The notes below the pieces were generated by a model. It had not been told where the DNA came from. It saw only the letters and a program-made list of their open reading frames with translations, and ran no database searches. A stretch of 16,042 nt of DNA from Chitinispirillales bacterium (GTDB lineage Bacteria > Fibrobacterota > Chitinivibrionia > Chitinivibrionales > Chitinivibrionaceae), in assembly GCA_031254455.1 (NCBI GenBank), contig JAIRUI010000029.1, positions 1 to 16,042 of the forward strand. The letters are read 5' to 3'. The position numbers were made by a program, and so were the translations under genes. How positions within the stretch are numbered: position 1 is the stretch's first letter; each line of letters opens with the position of its first letter. Below are positions 6,134 through 13,266 of this stretch, in pieces.

Positions 6134-8305
6134 TTACGCTTTTGTCGTTTTAATTTCCCAAAAGAAATTCGCTTGCTTCCATTCTGTTTCTCTTGAAGCA
6201 AGAGAAAATTTCAATTCTTCTTTGATTTTTTGACAGTCGTCTTCGCCAAAACGCTTTTTAAGGACGTTTCCAAAAGAATTTTCGTCATTTCTGAACCAAT
6301 TATCAAAGACCTGAACGGAAATTTTTCGTCGAACGCAATATTGCTTTTTAACAACGTTTACGTTGAAATCGTTTTTTGTAAAAATTTGAGAAATCAAATC
6401 CGGAGAAAACTTACCCAAAAGAGTTTTTTCAAACACTTCGTTTTCCACGGTTTTAACGGTTTGTTTATTTTTTTCGCAAACAAAGTCCGACAAGAGTGTA
6501 CTGTCTCCGGGAACGTACTGTGCAAATACTATCCGTCCGTTTTTTTCAAGAAGTGTGTGAAGCTGTTCTGTAAACGCGTCAAAAAAATCTTTTTCTATAA
6601 GCGCCAAAACCCCGCGTCCGATTATACAATCGAATTTAGCGTCTATTTTATCTCCGATTTGTAAAATTTCACCAAAGCGGATAATCGGTTGTGCAAAATA
6701 CGAAAGTTTTTTAGTAAAATTCTCAAAGTTTTGCGCGTCTTCTTTTGAAAGCGCATACGCCCAAACGCCGCCTGCGCTTGAACATCGAAGCGCTTCCAAT
6801 GTGAAAAATCCGTTTGAGCCGCAATTTATATCAAGCGTAAGATCGTCAGGCTTAATATTGGCTGTTTCAAAAAAATCTCTGCGTACGTTTTCTGCGTATT
6901 TGTCTAAGCCGGACAACGTACGCTCAAACAGAAGCGTGTCAGATTGTGCAAATACTCCGCATTCGGTCTCAAACGAATTTGCAGCAATTTGAATCTCTCG
7001 GCGTCGTTGTACTTCTTCTGCGATTTTGGCTTCATAGCCCTGATTTGATGGCATATAGAACACTTTTCCGCGCAAATTGTCAGGAAGATACTGCTGATTT
7101 ATCCAATGGTCGCGGTAGGCGTGTGGGTACAAATATCCGTCTCCATGTCCAAAATCTTCGCCGTCGCGGGAGGAATCTCTAAGAGCGTTTGGAATATCGT
7201 CGGCTTTGTCTTCCTCTTCTATTGATTTAACAGCGTCAAAAAAAGCCATTGCGCTGTTGCTTTTCGGTGCGGTAGATAAATATAAACACGCTTGCGTTAA
7301 ATGGTATCTTCCTTCCGGCATACCCACGTAGTCATAAGCGGCGGCGCAATTCATAACGACTTGAATCGCTAACGGATCGGCAAGACCCACGTCCTCGCTT
7401 GCAAGGATTATCATTCTGCGAAAAATAAATCTCGGATCTTCACCGGCATATACCATTTTGGCGAGCCAAAACAACGCGGCGTCCGCGTCGCTTCCGCGAA
7501 CGGATTTTATGAACGCAGATATTATGTCGTAATGCGCATCGCCGTCTTTGTCGTATAAAACAGCGCGCTTTTGAATTGATTCTTGGGCGATTTCAAGCGT
7601 TATGTGTATGTTTTTGTCTTCGTTTTCAGGCGTCGTTTCTACAGCCAATTCAATTGCGTTCAAAACCGAACGCGCGTCGCCGTTTGCCGTCCTGCAAAGA
7701 TGTATTACCGCATCGTCGTCGATACGGATTTTTTTATTTCCGTATCCGCGAACGCAGTCGTTCATCGCCTGAAAAAGTACTTGACGTAAATCGTCGTCGC
7801 CAAGTGGAACAAGCCGAAATATTCTGGAACGCGAAACAAGCGCTTTGTTCACCTCAAAATATGGATTTTCCGTAGTGGCGCCGATTAAAATTAGCGTTCC
7901 GCTTTCTACGTGCGGTAAAAGCGCATCCTGCTGCGCTTTGTTGAAGCGATGCACCTCGTCAACGAAAAGTATTGTACGTCTTGAATACAAATTGTATTCG
8001 TTTTGCGCTTCTTGAATACTTTGAACAATGTCCGCTTTTCCGGCTAAGACCGCATTTATTGTAATAAAGTGAGATTTTGTGGTATTTGCTATTATTTTTG
8101 CAAGAGTTGTCTTTCCGCAACCGGGCGGACCGTAAAAAATTAAACTTGAAAGCCGGTCTGCTTCTATCGCTCTGCGTAAAAGGCGTCCTTTGCCGAGTAT
8201 CGCTTTCTGTCCGATGTATTCCGAGAGTGTTCGCGGACGCATTCTGTCTGCGAGCGGCGATTGGCTTTTCAGCAAATTTTTAGACGACGTTTCAAACAGA
8301 TCCAT
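6134..8305 (-). CDS. rarA: RarA/MgsA-type AAA+ ATPase fused to a methyltransferase-like domain
   Basis: Residues 1-440 form a replication-associated recombination protein RarA (MgsA/WRNIP1 family), a clamp-loader-like AAA+ ATPase acting at stalled replication forks. Visible motifs are RPRTLSEYIGQ (23-33), Walker A GPPGCGKT (59-66), Walker B FVDEVHR (114-120), sensor-1 IGATTENP (141-148), the arginine-finger segment SRSRIF (158-163), and the family tail with GYLYPHAY and the NQxYLPD block. Residues about 455-723 are extra. They contain a class I methyltransferase-like start (LDINCGSNGFFTLEAL, 491-506, a loose DxGxGxG loop) followed by alternating strands and helices. Ordinary RarA is about 430-450 aa. 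From memory, the same RarA/extra-domain fusion is known in cyanobacteria and some other bacteria, so it is not an assembly artefact. It starts 9 bp after the typA stop, so the two are probably co-transcribed. Confidence 0.9.
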   Translation of the reverse strand: MDLFETSSKNLLKSQSPLADRMRPRTLSEYIGQKAILGKGRLLRRAIEADRLSSLIFYGPPGCGKTTLAKIIANTTKSHFITINAVLAGKADIVQSIQEAQNEYNLYSRRTILFVDEVHRFNKAQQDALLPHVESGTLILIGATTENPYFEVNKALVSRSRIFRLVPLGDDDLRQVLFQAMNDCVRGYGNKKIRIDDDAVIHLCRTANGDARSVLNAIELAVETTPENEDKNIHITLEIAQESIQKRAVLYDKDGDAHYDIISAFIKSVRGSDADAALFWLAKMVYAGEDPRFIFRRMIILASEDVGLADPLAIQVVMNCAAAYDYVGMPEGRYHLTQACLYLSTAPKSNSAMAFFDAVKSIEEEDKADDIPNALRDSSRDGEDFGHGDGYLYPHAYRDHWINQQYLPDNLRGKVFYMPSNQGYEAKIAEEVQRRREIQIAANSFETECGVFAQSDTLLFERTLSGLDKYAENVRRDFFETANIKPDDLTLDINCGSNGFFTLEALRCSSAGGVWAYALSKEDAQNFENFTKKLSYFAQPIIRFGEILQIGDKIDAKFDCIIGRGVLALIEKDFFDAFTEQLHTLLEKNGRIVFAQYVPGDSTLLSDFVCEKNKQTVKTVENEVFEKTLLGKFSPDLISQIFTKNDFNVNVVKKQYCVRRKISVQVFDNWFRNDENSFGNVLKKRFGEDDCQKIKEELKFSLASRETEWKQANFFWEIKTTKA

Positions 8306-8314
8306 AATTAAAAT

Positions 8315-10114
8315 CTACACATTATTTCCATACCCGTTCATCTTTCGCATTCTTATGGATTTAGGTGTTATTTCAACAATTTCGTCGTCGTTTATCCAGT
8401 CGATACAATCTTCCAAATCCATAACCCTATGCGGAGTTAAAATAACAGCGTCGTCACTTCCCGAAGCGCGCATATTCGTAAGTTTTTTGCCTTTGGCGGG
8501 ATTTACAATAATATCGTTTTCACGGCAATGTTCACCGAGAATCATTCCCATATAACACTCAACGCCGGGTCCGATAAACAAAGTTCCGCGCTCCTGTAAA
8601 TTCCCAAGCGGATATGCTAAAGAAACGCAATTGTTTTCTTTTACTATCATCGCTCCGTTATGACGATTTTTAATCTCTCCCGCAAACGGCAGGTAATCAT
8701 GGAAAATGTAATTCATTATTCCCATTCCGCAAGTATCGGTCATAAATTCGCTTCTATAACCCAAAAGTCCGCGTGTAGGAATGTGATAAACAAGACGCGT
8801 CATTTTGCCTTCCGTCGGTTCCATAGAAACCATAAGCCCTTTACGTTCGCCCAATTTACTTATTACAGCGCCCTGATACTGCGGGTCAACGTCTATCGTC
8901 AGTTCTTCCCATGGCTCAAGTTTATGTCCTTTTTCACTTTCTTTATAAATCACTTGCGGACGAGTTACCTGCAATTCATAACCTTCGCGCCTCATAGTTT
9001 CAATCAAAATAGACAAGTGCAATTCGCCTCTTCCCGAAACTTTGAAGCCGACTCTATCGGTTAAATCTTCAATTTTTAACGCGACGTCGGATAAAACCTC
9101 TCTTTTAAGCCTGTCGCCTATGTGCCGAGAAGTCACAAATTCACCTTCTTTTCCGGCAAAAGGCGAGTCGTTTGGGATAAAATTCATAGAGATTGTCGGC
9201 GGGTCGATTTCCATCGGCGGCAGCGGGCACGGGTTTTGCGGGTCGGTATAAGTTACGCCGACGGTTATATCGTCAAATCCGGCTACCGCTACAATTTCAC
9301 CGCATATCGCTTCTTGTGTCGGGACTTTTTCGTTTTTCACAAAACGATAAATTTTTGAAATTCTTGCCGGCTTTGAATTTCCGTCTCTATCGATCACTGC
9401 AATCGGAGCGTTTATGTTCATTCTTCCGGAAGTTATTTTTCCGATGGCAAGCCGCCCTAAAAACGGCGAATAATCAAGTGAACTCACAAGCATTTGCAAA
9501 GGCTCCTCGGCTGAACCGCCGGGCATAGGAATTCTTTCTATAATCATATCCAAAAGCGGACGCATACTCGTTCCCTGAACGTTGTAATCAAGCATTGAAT
9601 ATCCGTTTTTCGCCGATGAATATACGATGGGAAAGTCGAGCAATTCGTTTGGCGCGTCGAGTTTTACGAATAAATCAAAAACTTGATCGACGACCCAATC
9701 CGGTCTTGCTGCCGGCTTATCTATTTTATTTATTACCGTAATGATAGGAAGTCTGAATTTCAGCGCCTTTTTGAGAACAAAAAACGTCTGCGGCATCGGA
9801 CCTTCCTGCGCATCCACCAAAAGCAGCACGCCGTCCGCCATCCGTAAAACCCGCTCGACCTGTCCGCCGAAATCCGCGTGTCCGGGAGTATCAATAATGT
9901 TTATACAATGGTCGCGATAATGCAGTGTACCGTTTTTTGCAGCGATTGTAATGCCGCGCTCTTTTTCAATTTCCATCGAATCCATAAGCCGCTCGGTACG
10001 GATTTCACGCTCGCCGAACATTCCGCTTTGTTCAAATAGTTTATCAACAAGGGTGGTTTTACCGTGGTCGACGTGAGCGATAATAGCGACGTTGCGTAAG
10101 AATTTTTGTTCCAT
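8315..10114 (-). CDS. typA: Ribosome-associated translational GTPase TypA/BipA
   Basis: TypA is an EF-G-like GTPase that binds the 70S ribosome and helps ribosome assembly and stress or low-temperature growth. The 599-aa length is close to the usual 605-615. G motifs are AHVDHGKT (13-20), RGIT (53-56), DTPGHADFGG (75-84), NKID (129-132) and SSAK (about 166-169). The family-typical C-terminal stretches GLLGYRSEF and the RxGxxMxxKE-like HNGAMIVKEN are present. The start ATG has no clear Shine-Dalgarno (A-rich leader), but the N-terminus MEQKFLRNVAIIAHVDHGKT aligns exactly as expected. It is first in a probable typA-rarA transcript. Confidence 0.96.
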   Translation of the reverse strand: MEQKFLRNVAIIAHVDHGKTTLVDKLFEQSGMFGEREIRTERLMDSMEIEKERGITIAAKNGTLHYRDHCINIIDTPGHADFGGQVERVLRMADGVLLLVDAQEGPMPQTFFVLKKALKFRLPIITVINKIDKPAARPDWVVDQVFDLFVKLDAPNELLDFPIVYSSAKNGYSMLDYNVQGTSMRPLLDMIIERIPMPGGSAEEPLQMLVSSLDYSPFLGRLAIGKITSGRMNINAPIAVIDRDGNSKPARISKIYRFVKNEKVPTQEAICGEIVAVAGFDDITVGVTYTDPQNPCPLPPMEIDPPTISMNFIPNDSPFAGKEGEFVTSRHIGDRLKREVLSDVALKIEDLTDRVGFKVSGRGELHLSILIETMRREGYELQVTRPQVIYKESEKGHKLEPWEELTIDVDPQYQGAVISKLGERKGLMVSMEPTEGKMTRLVYHIPTRGLLGYRSEFMTDTCGMGIMNYIFHDYLPFAGEIKNRHNGAMIVKENNCVSLAYPLGNLQERGTLFIGPGVECYMGMILGEHCRENDIIVNPAKGKKLTNMRASGSDDAVILTPHRVMDLEDCIDWINDDEIVEITPKSIRMRKMNGYGNNV

Positions 10115-10144
10115 TTTTTGTTTTCTCGCTTAAAAATCAAGACG

Positions 10145-10174
10145 AATATACTTTATTTACACAACGGCTTGCAA
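10145..10174 (-). promoter_or_regulatory. typA: Predicted typA promoter
   Basis: On the minus strand TTGCAA (10174-10169) and TATATT (10150-10145) are separated by 18 bp, about 30 bp before the typA ATG. A short perfect palindrome lies just upstream of the -35. Both hexamers deviate from consensus, so this is a prediction only. Confidence 0.42.
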
Positions 10175-10181
10175 TAAATAC

Positions 10182-10196
10182 GTATCATTTTGATAC
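10182..10196. repeat. 15-bp palindrome GTATCA-TTT-TGATAC upstream of typA
   Basis: This is a perfect inverted repeat with 6-bp arms and a 3-bp centre, 7 bp upstream of the predicted -35 of typA. Symmetry and position suit a regulator-binding site rather than a terminator, because the arms are short and no T-run follows. Only one copy was seen. Confidence 0.45.
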
Positions 10197-10208
10197 TTTA
10201 ATTACACG

Positions 10209-10241
10209 AAATTTGTAAACCTGTTTAAAATTTACAAATTT
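10209..10241. repeat. AT-rich inverted repeat at the 3' end of the cupin gene
   Basis: AAATTTGTAAA (10209-10219) and TTTACAAATTT (10231-10241) are perfect 11-bp inverted arms around an 11-nt loop, beginning at the cupin stop codon. A further partial copy (ACAAATTT) follows at 10242-10249. The hairpin is almost all A/T and has no U-run after it on the minus strand, so it is at best a weak terminator. It could instead be an mRNA 3' stabiliser or a protein-binding site. Confidence 0.55.
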
Positions 10242-10599
10242 ACAAATTTTCAATGCCTCTTCCGTAATCGTCCTGATAACGCACTATATCGTCTTCGCCG
10301 AAATAATCGCCGGTTTGCACTTCGATAAAAATTAAGGGTTGAGTTCCCGTATTCATAATTCTGTGCTGCTGTCCTCTGCGAATGTCAATTGTATCTCCGT
10401 ATCTGACGTTCAATTTGAGATGGTCGAGGTCAACAAAACCCTCGCCGCCTACAATCGTCCAAAGTTCGTCTCTTTTGCCGTGCATTTGCAGTGATAATCT
10501 TTTGCCGGGGTTTACACAAACCCGCTTCACCTTAAACCTGGGAGTATCCTGTAAAACCTCGTAATCGCCCCAAGGACGCTCTTCTTTTTCATTGCTCAT
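10240..10599 (-). CDS. Small cupin, phosphomannose isomerase type II-like
   Basis: This 119-aa protein corresponds to the isolated PMI domain found at the C-terminus of ManC-type bifunctional enzymes. Motifs are ERPWGDYEVL (7-16), FKVKRVCVNPGKRLSLQMH (22-40), then RDELW (43-47) and a GD...I..G..H block ending at H79. The likely metal ligands are Q38, H40, E45 and H79. Enzymes of this type interconvert mannose-6-phosphate and fructose-6-phosphate, but short stand-alone cupins of this kind are often unassigned, so the reaction is inferred. Its ATG has a clear AAAGGAT site and lies 11 bp after the purU stop; the two are probably co-transcribed. Confidence 0.8.
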   Translation of the reverse strand: MSNEKEERPWGDYEVLQDTPRFKVKRVCVNPGKRLSLQMHGKRDELWTIVGGEGFVDLDHLKLNVRYGDTIDIRRGQQHRIMNTGTQPLIFIEVQTGDYFGEDDIVRYQDDYGRGIENL

Positions 10600-10610
10600 T
10601 TTTTATCCTT

Positions 10611-11474
10611 TCACGAAAACACGACAGTACGATTTTCGTCCGTTAGTATTTTTCTCTGAATGTGCGCGCTTACCGCTCTTGATAAAACCCGGCGTTCAAT
10701 ATCCTGTCCCGTAGCGATAAGATCCTCGACGGAATGTTTATGGCTTACACGCTGAACGTCCTGCTCAATAATCGGTCCCGCATCCAATTCTTCTGTTACG
10801 TAGTGCCCCGTAGCGCCGATAATTTTAACGCCGCGCTCAAACGCCTGACGATAAGGTTTTGCGCCTGGAAACCCGGGCAAAAACGAATGGTGAATGTTAA
10901 TTATGCGGTTTTTGTAAACACAGATCATTTCCGGCGAAATAATCTGCATATACCTTGCTAAAACTATGAAATCAACCTCGTTTTTTTGCAAAATTTCTAT
11001 TTGTCTTCGTGTTTGCTTTTCGTAATTTTCTTTGCTTATCGGAATATAAAAATAAGGAATCCCAAATTTTTCACAGTCCTCGCGCAAATCTTCGTGATTA
11101 CTTATTACAAGCGGAATATCTACTTCAAATTCTTTAATTTTCCATCGCGAAATAATATCAAAAAAACAGTGTGCGTATTTTGAAACGAAAATCGCCATTT
11201 TCTGTCGAGACGAAGATCTATGAAGTTCCCACGACATGTTAAATTTTTTTGCGGATTCGTGTATAAAAATCGTCTTAAAATCGTCTAATTCCACCGAGAA
11301 ATTTTCCAAATCCCACTCTACCCGCATAAAAAATTTTCCGTTTTGCCTGTCGGTGTGTTGATCAAGATAAACTATGTTTGCACCAAGCCGTGCAAGCAAC
11401 GCCGTAACGTCTGCGACGATTCCGTCTTTGTCGTTGCAGGACATCAAAAGCACCGCGGTATTTTTTTGTTTCAT
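10611..11474 (-). CDS. purU: Formyltetrahydrofolate deformylase PurU
   Basis: PurU hydrolyses 10-formyl-THF to formate and THF (EC 3.5.1.10), balancing one-carbon pools and supplying formate to purine synthesis. The 287-aa protein has an N-terminal ACT domain (about 5-85; CNDKDGIVADVTALLARLGANI). A formyltransferase-fold catalytic domain from about 90 follows. The catalytic triad of the family is visible as N193 and H195 in NIHHSFLPGFPGAKPY and D231 in TEELDAGPIIEQD. PurN lacks the ACT domain and is shorter, so PurU is the right call. The ATG is preceded by GGAGA at good spacing. It is the first gene of a purU-cupin pair. A TATAAT on the minus strand at 11557-11552 lies about 80 bp upstream but has no good -35. 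Confidence 0.94.
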   Translation of the reverse strand: MKQKNTAVLLMSCNDKDGIVADVTALLARLGANIVYLDQHTDRQNGKFFMRVEWDLENFSVELDDFKTIFIHESAKKFNMSWELHRSSSRQKMAIFVSKYAHCFFDIISRWKIKEFEVDIPLVISNHEDLREDCEKFGIPYFYIPISKENYEKQTRRQIEILQKNEVDFIVLARYMQIISPEMICVYKNRIINIHHSFLPGFPGAKPYRQAFERGVKIIGATGHYVTEELDAGPIIEQDVQRVSHKHSVEDLIATGQDIERRVLSRAVSAHIQRKILTDENRTVVFS

Positions 11475-11607
11475 TAAATTTCTCCGATTTTTATCGTTAA
11501 AATAATATTACTCCAATCGCTTCGCAAGTTTTGTAGTGCAAAAATTTGGAAATTATATACTTTGCGTTAAGAACAACGGATCTAATTTTTGGGACTTATG
11601 AGATATG

Positions 11608-12714
11608 TCACCTATGATATATTTCTATACTGTCACTTCTTAATATCACCAAATAATTATCTACGTTAAAATCTTTACCGCCAGAATCTTTTATTGTCGC
11701 CTTGTATAAATTTTCCGTAATAATCGAACATCTGAGTTTGCTTTTGCATTTGTTTACTACCGATTTCATAAAATCCTTGTTTGAAGCGTTTCCTATTAAA
11801 TATAGCGTTTCATATTCAAAATTTATTTTCAATAAATTGTTTATATACACAGATTCGCCTTCCGTCTCTATTTTAAACTTCTTTCCTATTATTCGAATGG
11901 CAAACTTACAATAATATCCGTTAAAATCATTTATGATTTCGTCTTTCATCTTTCTTTGTGAATAGTTGTAAAGATAATCTATCAAATTTAGTACTTCTTC
12001 ATATATTTTGTTTTGATCACGTTTTTTAGCAAAAACTTTTTCTCCAAGAAAAGTCAATTCTTGCACAAGAACCGGATAAAAAAGTCCTACTTTATTAATT
12101 TCGTTATGCTTCTCAAAAAGTTCCGCCACTTTTTCGTTATCCATTTTTTCTTTCATAAAATCTTGAACAAACAAATCTAAGATTTCAGGCTTTTCGCTTT
12201 TCAACAAGTCGTAGCAAGCATACAAATCAAGTGATTCTTTTTGGTATTTTGCTACATAAGATTTGGCCTTTTTCAAAAAAGCATATCCGATAAACGCCAT
12301 TGACGCATTAACAATATTTTGATTTTGGTTTTCGCTTTTATGCAGCCTTAAAATCAACTGCCCGTTTATTAAATAACTTTCACGAGTTTGATTATCAACA
12401 TCCAGCCAATCAATAGTTATTTTTTCAACATTTAAATGTTTTATCTTTCGAGAAACTTGTTTCAGGTAATCGTTAATTTTTCCTTGCAAGTCATATTTTA
12501 CATGCGTTTTATCAAATTTTTCGTTTATTTTTTTTAGAAAAAAAGTAATCAATGCTACTAATTTCTCGAACTTTTCAGGATTTTTTAAGTAATAAATAAA
12601 AAGTCCGAAAAGTCCCATGAAGCAGGCTGTAGGCAACATAATCCAAAAAGAAACATCAAAATTTACGTTTAGGTTAATGTTTTCAAAAAAACTAAATTTT
12701 GTGTTCATTAACAT
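11608..12714 (-). CDS. Uncharacterised protein with one N-terminal membrane helix
   Basis: I cannot assign a family to this 368-aa protein. It has one strong membrane helix at about 21-43 (from FWIMLPTACFMGLF), then a lysine-rich helical stretch (about 44-95), which by the positive-inside rule puts the large C-terminal part in the cytoplasm. The middle (about 97-150) is the most family-like part: alternating strands, then a hydrophobic helix (ITIDWLDVDNQTRESYLING, then NASMAFIGYAFLKKA). The rest is mixed helix and strand with many Lys, Glu and Asn; no Walker, nuclease, HTH or protease motif is visible. The ATG at 12714, or a second one at 12708, lies inside the end of the 78-aa gene (overlap 23 or 17 bp), with no clear ribosome site of its own. 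That points to coupled translation. Its GC content is visibly lower than that of the housekeeping genes. Confidence 0.82.
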   Translation of the reverse strand: MLMNTKFSFFENINLNVNFDVSFWIMLPTACFMGLFGLFIYYLKNPEKFEKLVALITFFLKKINEKFDKTHVKYDLQGKINDYLKQVSRKIKHLNVEKITIDWLDVDNQTRESYLINGQLILRLHKSENQNQNIVNASMAFIGYAFLKKAKSYVAKYQKESLDLYACYDLLKSEKPEILDLFVQDFMKEKMDNEKVAELFEKHNEINKVGLFYPVLVQELTFLGEKVFAKKRDQNKIYEEVLNLIDYLYNYSQRKMKDEIINDFNGYYCKFAIRIIGKKFKIETEGESVYINNLLKINFEYETLYLIGNASNKDFMKSVVNKCKSKLRCSIITENLYKATIKDSGGKDFNVDNYLVILRSDSIEIYHR

Positions 12715-12928
12715 ACTCGGTAAATAGTTTTATAGCCTTTGGCGTGTTACAAACTAATTTAACATCTCCGGATTCGGGGAAAATGGAATATATATTTTCA
12801 AAGACGATAGTAGTACCGGTAAACTTACACTTTAAGTTTCCTGATTCCATTGTCCTTTTAAGACCTAATTTTTCAATTAAGCGTGGCAGATCATTATCGT
12901 AAACAGCCGAAATGTTTCTCTTTTTCAT
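12692..12928 (-). CDS. Small 78-aa protein, degenerate zinc-ribbon-like
   Basis: This small soluble protein is not confidently recognised. Residues 1-30 are a basic helix-forming lead (KRNISAVYDNDLPRLIEKLG). Next comes LKCKFTG (32-38), a strand pair around IVFENIYSIFP, and LVCNTPKA (58-65). C34 and C60 sit where the first Cys of each knuckle of a small zinc ribbon would be. The expected partners appear as T37 and A65, so metal binding is probably lost. The link to a zinc-ribbon family (KCxxCG...F/VCxxPxC) is a memory-based impression. The start is well supported by AAAGGAT before the ATG. It overlaps the downstream membrane-protein gene and heads the two-gene unit. Confidence 0.75.
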   Translation of the reverse strand: MKKRNISAVYDNDLPRLIEKLGLKRTMESGNLKCKFTGTTIVFENIYSIFPESGDVKLVCNTPKAIKLFTEYVNEHKI

Positions 12929-12985
12929 TTTTTATCCTTTCATTATCGTAAAAACATAAATAGTTAAAATGCCGTCATACTGGTA

Positions 12986-13002
12986 TATAGTAAAATACTA
13001 TA
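12986..13002. repeat. 17-bp perfect palindrome, operator candidate
   Basis: TATAGTA and TACTATA are separated by AAA, giving a perfect inverted repeat. One arm contains the predicted -10 of the AT-rich two-gene unit. Size, symmetry and overlap with the promoter fit a repressor operator. No obvious regulator gene is beside it unless the 78-aa protein serves as one. Confidence 0.5.
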
Positions 13003-13024
13003 CGCCGCAAAACGAGAAAGTAAA
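12997..13024 (-). promoter_or_regulatory. Predicted promoter of the 78-aa/368-aa operon
   Basis: The minus strand has TTTACT (13024-13019) and TATAGT (13002-12997) with a 16-bp spacer, about 70 bp before the ATG of the 78-aa gene. The -10 forms one arm of a perfect palindrome, so a bound protein there would cover the promoter. Confidence 0.48.
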
Positions 13025-13074
13025 AAATTTCTTATCTATAGAGTCTATTCAATCTTAAAAAGAGGGCTTGCTAA

Positions 13075-13100
13075 TTGATTATACCTTTGATTATACCTTT
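13075..13100. repeat. Two tandem 12-bp repeats (TTGATTATACCT)
   Basis: TTGATTATACCT occurs at 13075-13086 and again at 13087-13098, continuing as TT. It lies 36 bp upstream of the small ATG at 13136 and is followed by an A/T stretch with TATATT at 13104-13109. It could be a tandem binding site or simple slippage; I see no further copies. Confidence 0.5.
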
Positions 13101-13135
13101 TATTATATTTGTATTGTTTTTTTGTGAGGTGAGTT

Positions 13136-13192
13136 ATGAATTGCAGACATTATGGAAGTTGTAACACAGTAAAATTCCGGATTATTCTATAA
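13136..13192 (+). pseudogene. Start of a broken small gene, or a leader ORF (18 codons)
   Basis: ATG at 13136 is preceded by an unusually good ribosome site, GAGGTGAG (13126-13133). It encodes MNCRHYGSCNTVKFRIIL and then stops. The N-terminus with C3 and C9 looks like the beginning of a real protein. The reading frame shifted by one carries on coding-like sequence from 13165 to 13266. A simple reading is a small gene broken by a frameshift or deletion. A true 18-aa peptide is the alternative. Confidence 0.35.
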
Positions 13193-13266
13193 AAGGCGTT
13201 TCGGCGAGAGGTTACAAGATTACCGATAAAGCGATTGACGGAATTGAGTGGAAGAAAAACGTATAA
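13165..13266 (+). pseudogene. 3' fragment of an unidentified gene
   Basis: The frame after TAA at 13162-13164 is open to TAA at 13264-13266 and has no start codon. It contains KGVSARGYKITDKAIDGIEW, which has the composition of a real protein C-terminus rather than of shadow sequence. I do not recognise the family. It overlaps the nonsense tail of the truncated KilA-N gene on the other strand, so it probably came with the DNA that replaced the KilA-N 3' end, or is the far half of the small broken gene just upstream. Confidence 0.35.

Noticed and set aside
6230..6664. 144-codon plus-strand frame
   Set aside because: Antisense to the methyltransferase-like domain of the RarA fusion, whose frame is continuous and family-like; no ribosome site.
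8660..9064. 134-codon plus-strand frame
   Set aside because: Antisense to typA, which is fully conserved here.
10209..10241. Rho-independent terminator after the cupin gene
   Set aside because: The stem is all A/T but for one pair and lacks a following U-run on the minus strand; kept only as an inverted repeat.
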